The notes beneath the pieces are model-generated. The model was not told where the DNA came from. It worked only from the letters and a program-made list of their open reading frames with translations, and did not search any database. A stretch of 7,302 bases of DNA from CAYZQE01 sp964480635 (GTDB lineage: Bacteria > Pseudomonadota > Gammaproteobacteria > GCA-001735895), in the NCBI GenBank assembly GCA_964480635.1, contig CAYZQE010000107.1, positions 1 to 7,302 on the forward strand. The letters run 5' to 3'. The first letter of the stretch is position 1, and each line of letters opens with the position of its first letter. This document shows, piece after piece, positions 6,440-7,302 of the stretch. The position numbers were made by a program, and so were the translations under genes.

Positions 6440-6865
6440 ATGGATCAATTGATCGAATTTACCAATAATAACGCCATGCTAGTAGGCTCATTTTCAGCAC
6501 TATTGAGTTATCTTGTTTTTACTGAATATAGAACCCTGACACAAAAGTTTAGTGTTATCTCGCCATCGGGAGCTATTCAAATAATGAATCAGGATGATTC
6601 AATCTTGATTGATGTTCGCGAAACTAATGAATTGAAAGATGCTGCGATTGCAGACTTTAAGCATATCCCTTTGGGCTCTGTTCAGGGGCGGCTGAGCGAA
6701 ATTGATAAATTTAAAGATAAAGACATTATCGTTTATTGCCGTTCGGGTCATCGATCAGCGAGTGCATGCCGCACTTTAACCAAGAACGGATTTGAGAAAG
6801 TGTATAATTTGAAGGGTGGCATTATGGCTTGGCAAGATGCCCAACTACCTATTGTTAGAGGGTAA
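6440..6865 (+). CDS. yibN: Membrane-anchored rhodanese-like sulfurtransferase
   Basis: Single-domain rhodanese, 141 aa, tethered to the inner membrane by one N-terminal helix (about 12-29) with the catalytic domain probably cytoplasmic. It should accept sulfane sulfur on cysteine and hand it to thiol acceptors. Visible motifs are LIDVRE (56-61) and the active-site loop YCRSGHRS with Cys100 as persulfide carrier, then GGIMAW (126-131) and the terminal LPIVRG. Length, N-terminal anchor, C-terminal LP(L/I)VRG and the following grxC match YibN. As I recall E. coli YibN lacks the catalytic cysteine, whereas this protein keeps an intact loop and should be active. The grxC ATG follows its stop after only 4 nt, so the two are co-transcribed. 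An upstream ArsR gene of persulfide-sensor type suggests sulfur-responsive control. Confidence 0.92.
   Translation: MDQLIEFTNNNAMLVGSFSALLSYLVFTEYRTLTQKFSVISPSGAIQIMNQDDSILIDVRETNELKDAAIADFKHIPLGSVQGRLSEIDKFKDKDIIVYCRSGHRSASACRTLTKNGFEKVYNLKGGIMAWQDAQLPIVRG
6858..6862 (+). promoter_or_regulatory. Ribosome binding site of grxC
   Basis: GAGGG ends seven bases before the ATG at 6870 and overlaps the last rhodanese codons. It fixes the start at 6870 rather than the in-frame ATG at 6816 inside the rhodanese gene. Confidence 0.75.
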
Positions 6866-6869
6866 TTCA

Positions 6870-7127
6870 ATGGCTGATGTTGTTGTATATAGCAGTGGCT
6901 TTTGTCCTTATTGTCAGTGGGCTAAACGGATGTTAGGTGAAAAGGGCGTTGCATTCAAAGAAATACGTATTGATCAAGAGCAAGGTGCTAAAGAAGAAAT
7001 GCTATCTAAAAGCAATGGCCAAATGACTGTGCCTCAAATTTTTGTTGGGGATACGCATGTTGGCGGCTATACAGATATGGTCGCTCTTGATAAAGAAGGA
7101 AAGTTAGACCCCCTTATAGCGAGCTAA
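6870..7127 (+). CDS. grxC: Glutaredoxin 3 (GrxC)
   Basis: Small cytoplasmic dithiol glutaredoxin, 85 aa, that reduces disulfides and glutathionylated proteins using glutathione. It has the thioredoxin-fold features CPYC (Cys12-Cys15), TVPQIF with cis-Pro55, and GGYTDM (65-70) for glutathione binding, and ends in LDPLIAS much like E. coli GrxC. The start at 6870 is chosen because MADVVVYSS matches the family N-terminus (MANVEIYT in E. coli) and has a good Shine-Dalgarno. The longer frame from 6816 would add 18 residues that are only rhodanese sequence in another frame. In many gammaproteobacteria secB follows; here no secB start is seen in the next 175 nt. Confidence 0.96.
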   Translation: MADVVVYSSGFCPYCQWAKRMLGEKGVAFKEIRIDQEQGAKEEMLSKSNGQMTVPQIFVGDTHVGGYTDMVALDKEGKLDPLIAS

Positions 7128-7250
7128 AAGCCTCGCGAATAGAATAAAGTGACAGAGGTTTAATTGATAACTGAGTCATTGTCCGAAAATGCTTTCTCCT
7201 AATAGTTCTCAGAATAAGTCTAAAGTAGTTGGCTTGTTCAGAGCAACTTT
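7128..7250. other. Intergenic region after grxC
   Basis: No gene is recognised. GCGAG (7119-7123) and CTCGC (7132-7136) form a five-pair stem across the grxC stop codon with an 8-nt loop, but the sequence after it is A-rich with no T-tract, so a terminator is not well supported. No clear promoter was found for a downstream gene. Confidence 0.5.
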
Positions 7251-7256
7251 AAGGAG
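7251..7256 (+). promoter_or_regulatory. Strong Shine-Dalgarno AAGGAG near the window end
   Basis: AAGGAG is among the best Shine-Dalgarno matches in the window. Six bases downstream is ATT at 7263. ATG, GTG and TTG are absent at suitable distance, and the other two frames stop at once (TGA at 7261, TAA at 7265). Confidence 0.4.
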
Positions 7257-7262
7257 ATCCTG

Positions 7263-7302
7263 ATTAACTCCATAAACTTTTACGATCTATCAAGCCATTC
7301 TA
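7263..7302 (+). CDS. Possible start of a gene with an ATT initiator (3'-partial)
   Basis: The frame reads (M/I)NSINFYDLSSHS to the window edge, 13 complete codons. It is open back to a TAA at 7221 but contains no ATG, GTG or TTG; CTG at 7260 is too near the Shine-Dalgarno, leaving ATT at 7263. The INFYDLS pattern loosely resembles the start of RlmN-type 23S rRNA/tRNA methyltransferases (INLLDLN in E. coli), but thirteen residues are too few for an identification. It could also be a non-coding leader of a gene starting beyond the window. Confidence 0.3.
   Translation, partial: MNSINFYDLSSHS

Noticed and set aside
6816..6869. Upstream in-frame ATG extending grxC by 18 residues
   Set aside because: The extension is rhodanese sequence in another frame and lacks similarity to glutaredoxins; ATG at 6870 has a good ribosome binding site and the family N-terminus.
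7119..7136. GCGAG/CTCGC stem at the grxC stop as an intrinsic terminator
   Set aside because: Only five pairs and followed by A-rich sequence, not a T-tract.

Overview
The window looks like a chromosomal segment from an AT-rich gammaproteobacterium. The evidence is an envC-ctpA-yibQ cluster facing a membrane-anchored rhodanese and a class I glutaredoxin of the GrxC type. From memory this resembles the gammaproteobacterial gpmI-envC-(ctpA)-yibQ // yibN-grxC-secB neighbourhood. Genus cannot be fixed from sequence alone; a sulfur- or C1-metabolising marine lineage is only a guess. No rRNA, tRNA, CRISPR array, insertion sequence or phage gene was recognised.

Layout: (1) Bases 2-2273, plus strand: the 3' part of a multi-pass membrane hybrid histidine kinase and, one base after its stop, a NarL/LuxR-type response regulator, clearly a co-transcribed two-component pair. 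(2) Bases 2325-5894, minus strand, read envC, ctpA, yibQ: an envelope and cell-division cluster made of a degenerate LytM amidase activator, a PDZ-containing S41 carboxyl-terminal protease, and a divergent periplasmic polysaccharide deacetylase-like protein. The 238-nt gap between envC and ctpA carries a perfect 14-bp palindrome and a stem-loop. (3) Bases 5895-6055: a very AT-rich divergent control region with repeats and palindromes, one lying on the likely -10 box of the next gene. (4) Bases 6056-7127, plus strand: an ArsR-family repressor, a membrane-anchored rhodanese with an intact active-site cysteine, and grxC. (5) Bases 7128-7302: no complete gene. A strong Shine-Dalgarno near the end precedes an open frame whose only well-spaced initiator is ATT.

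The most interesting part is region 4. The ArsR protein lacks the usual metal-site motif but has exactly two cysteines, at residues 41 and 107, the pair expected of persulfide sensors of the SqrR/BigR/YgaV group. It sits directly before a sulfurtransferase and a thiol oxidoreductase, which suggests a small reactive-sulfur response unit with a self-regulated promoter. It also occupies the place where gpmI is often found, and secB does not directly follow grxC.
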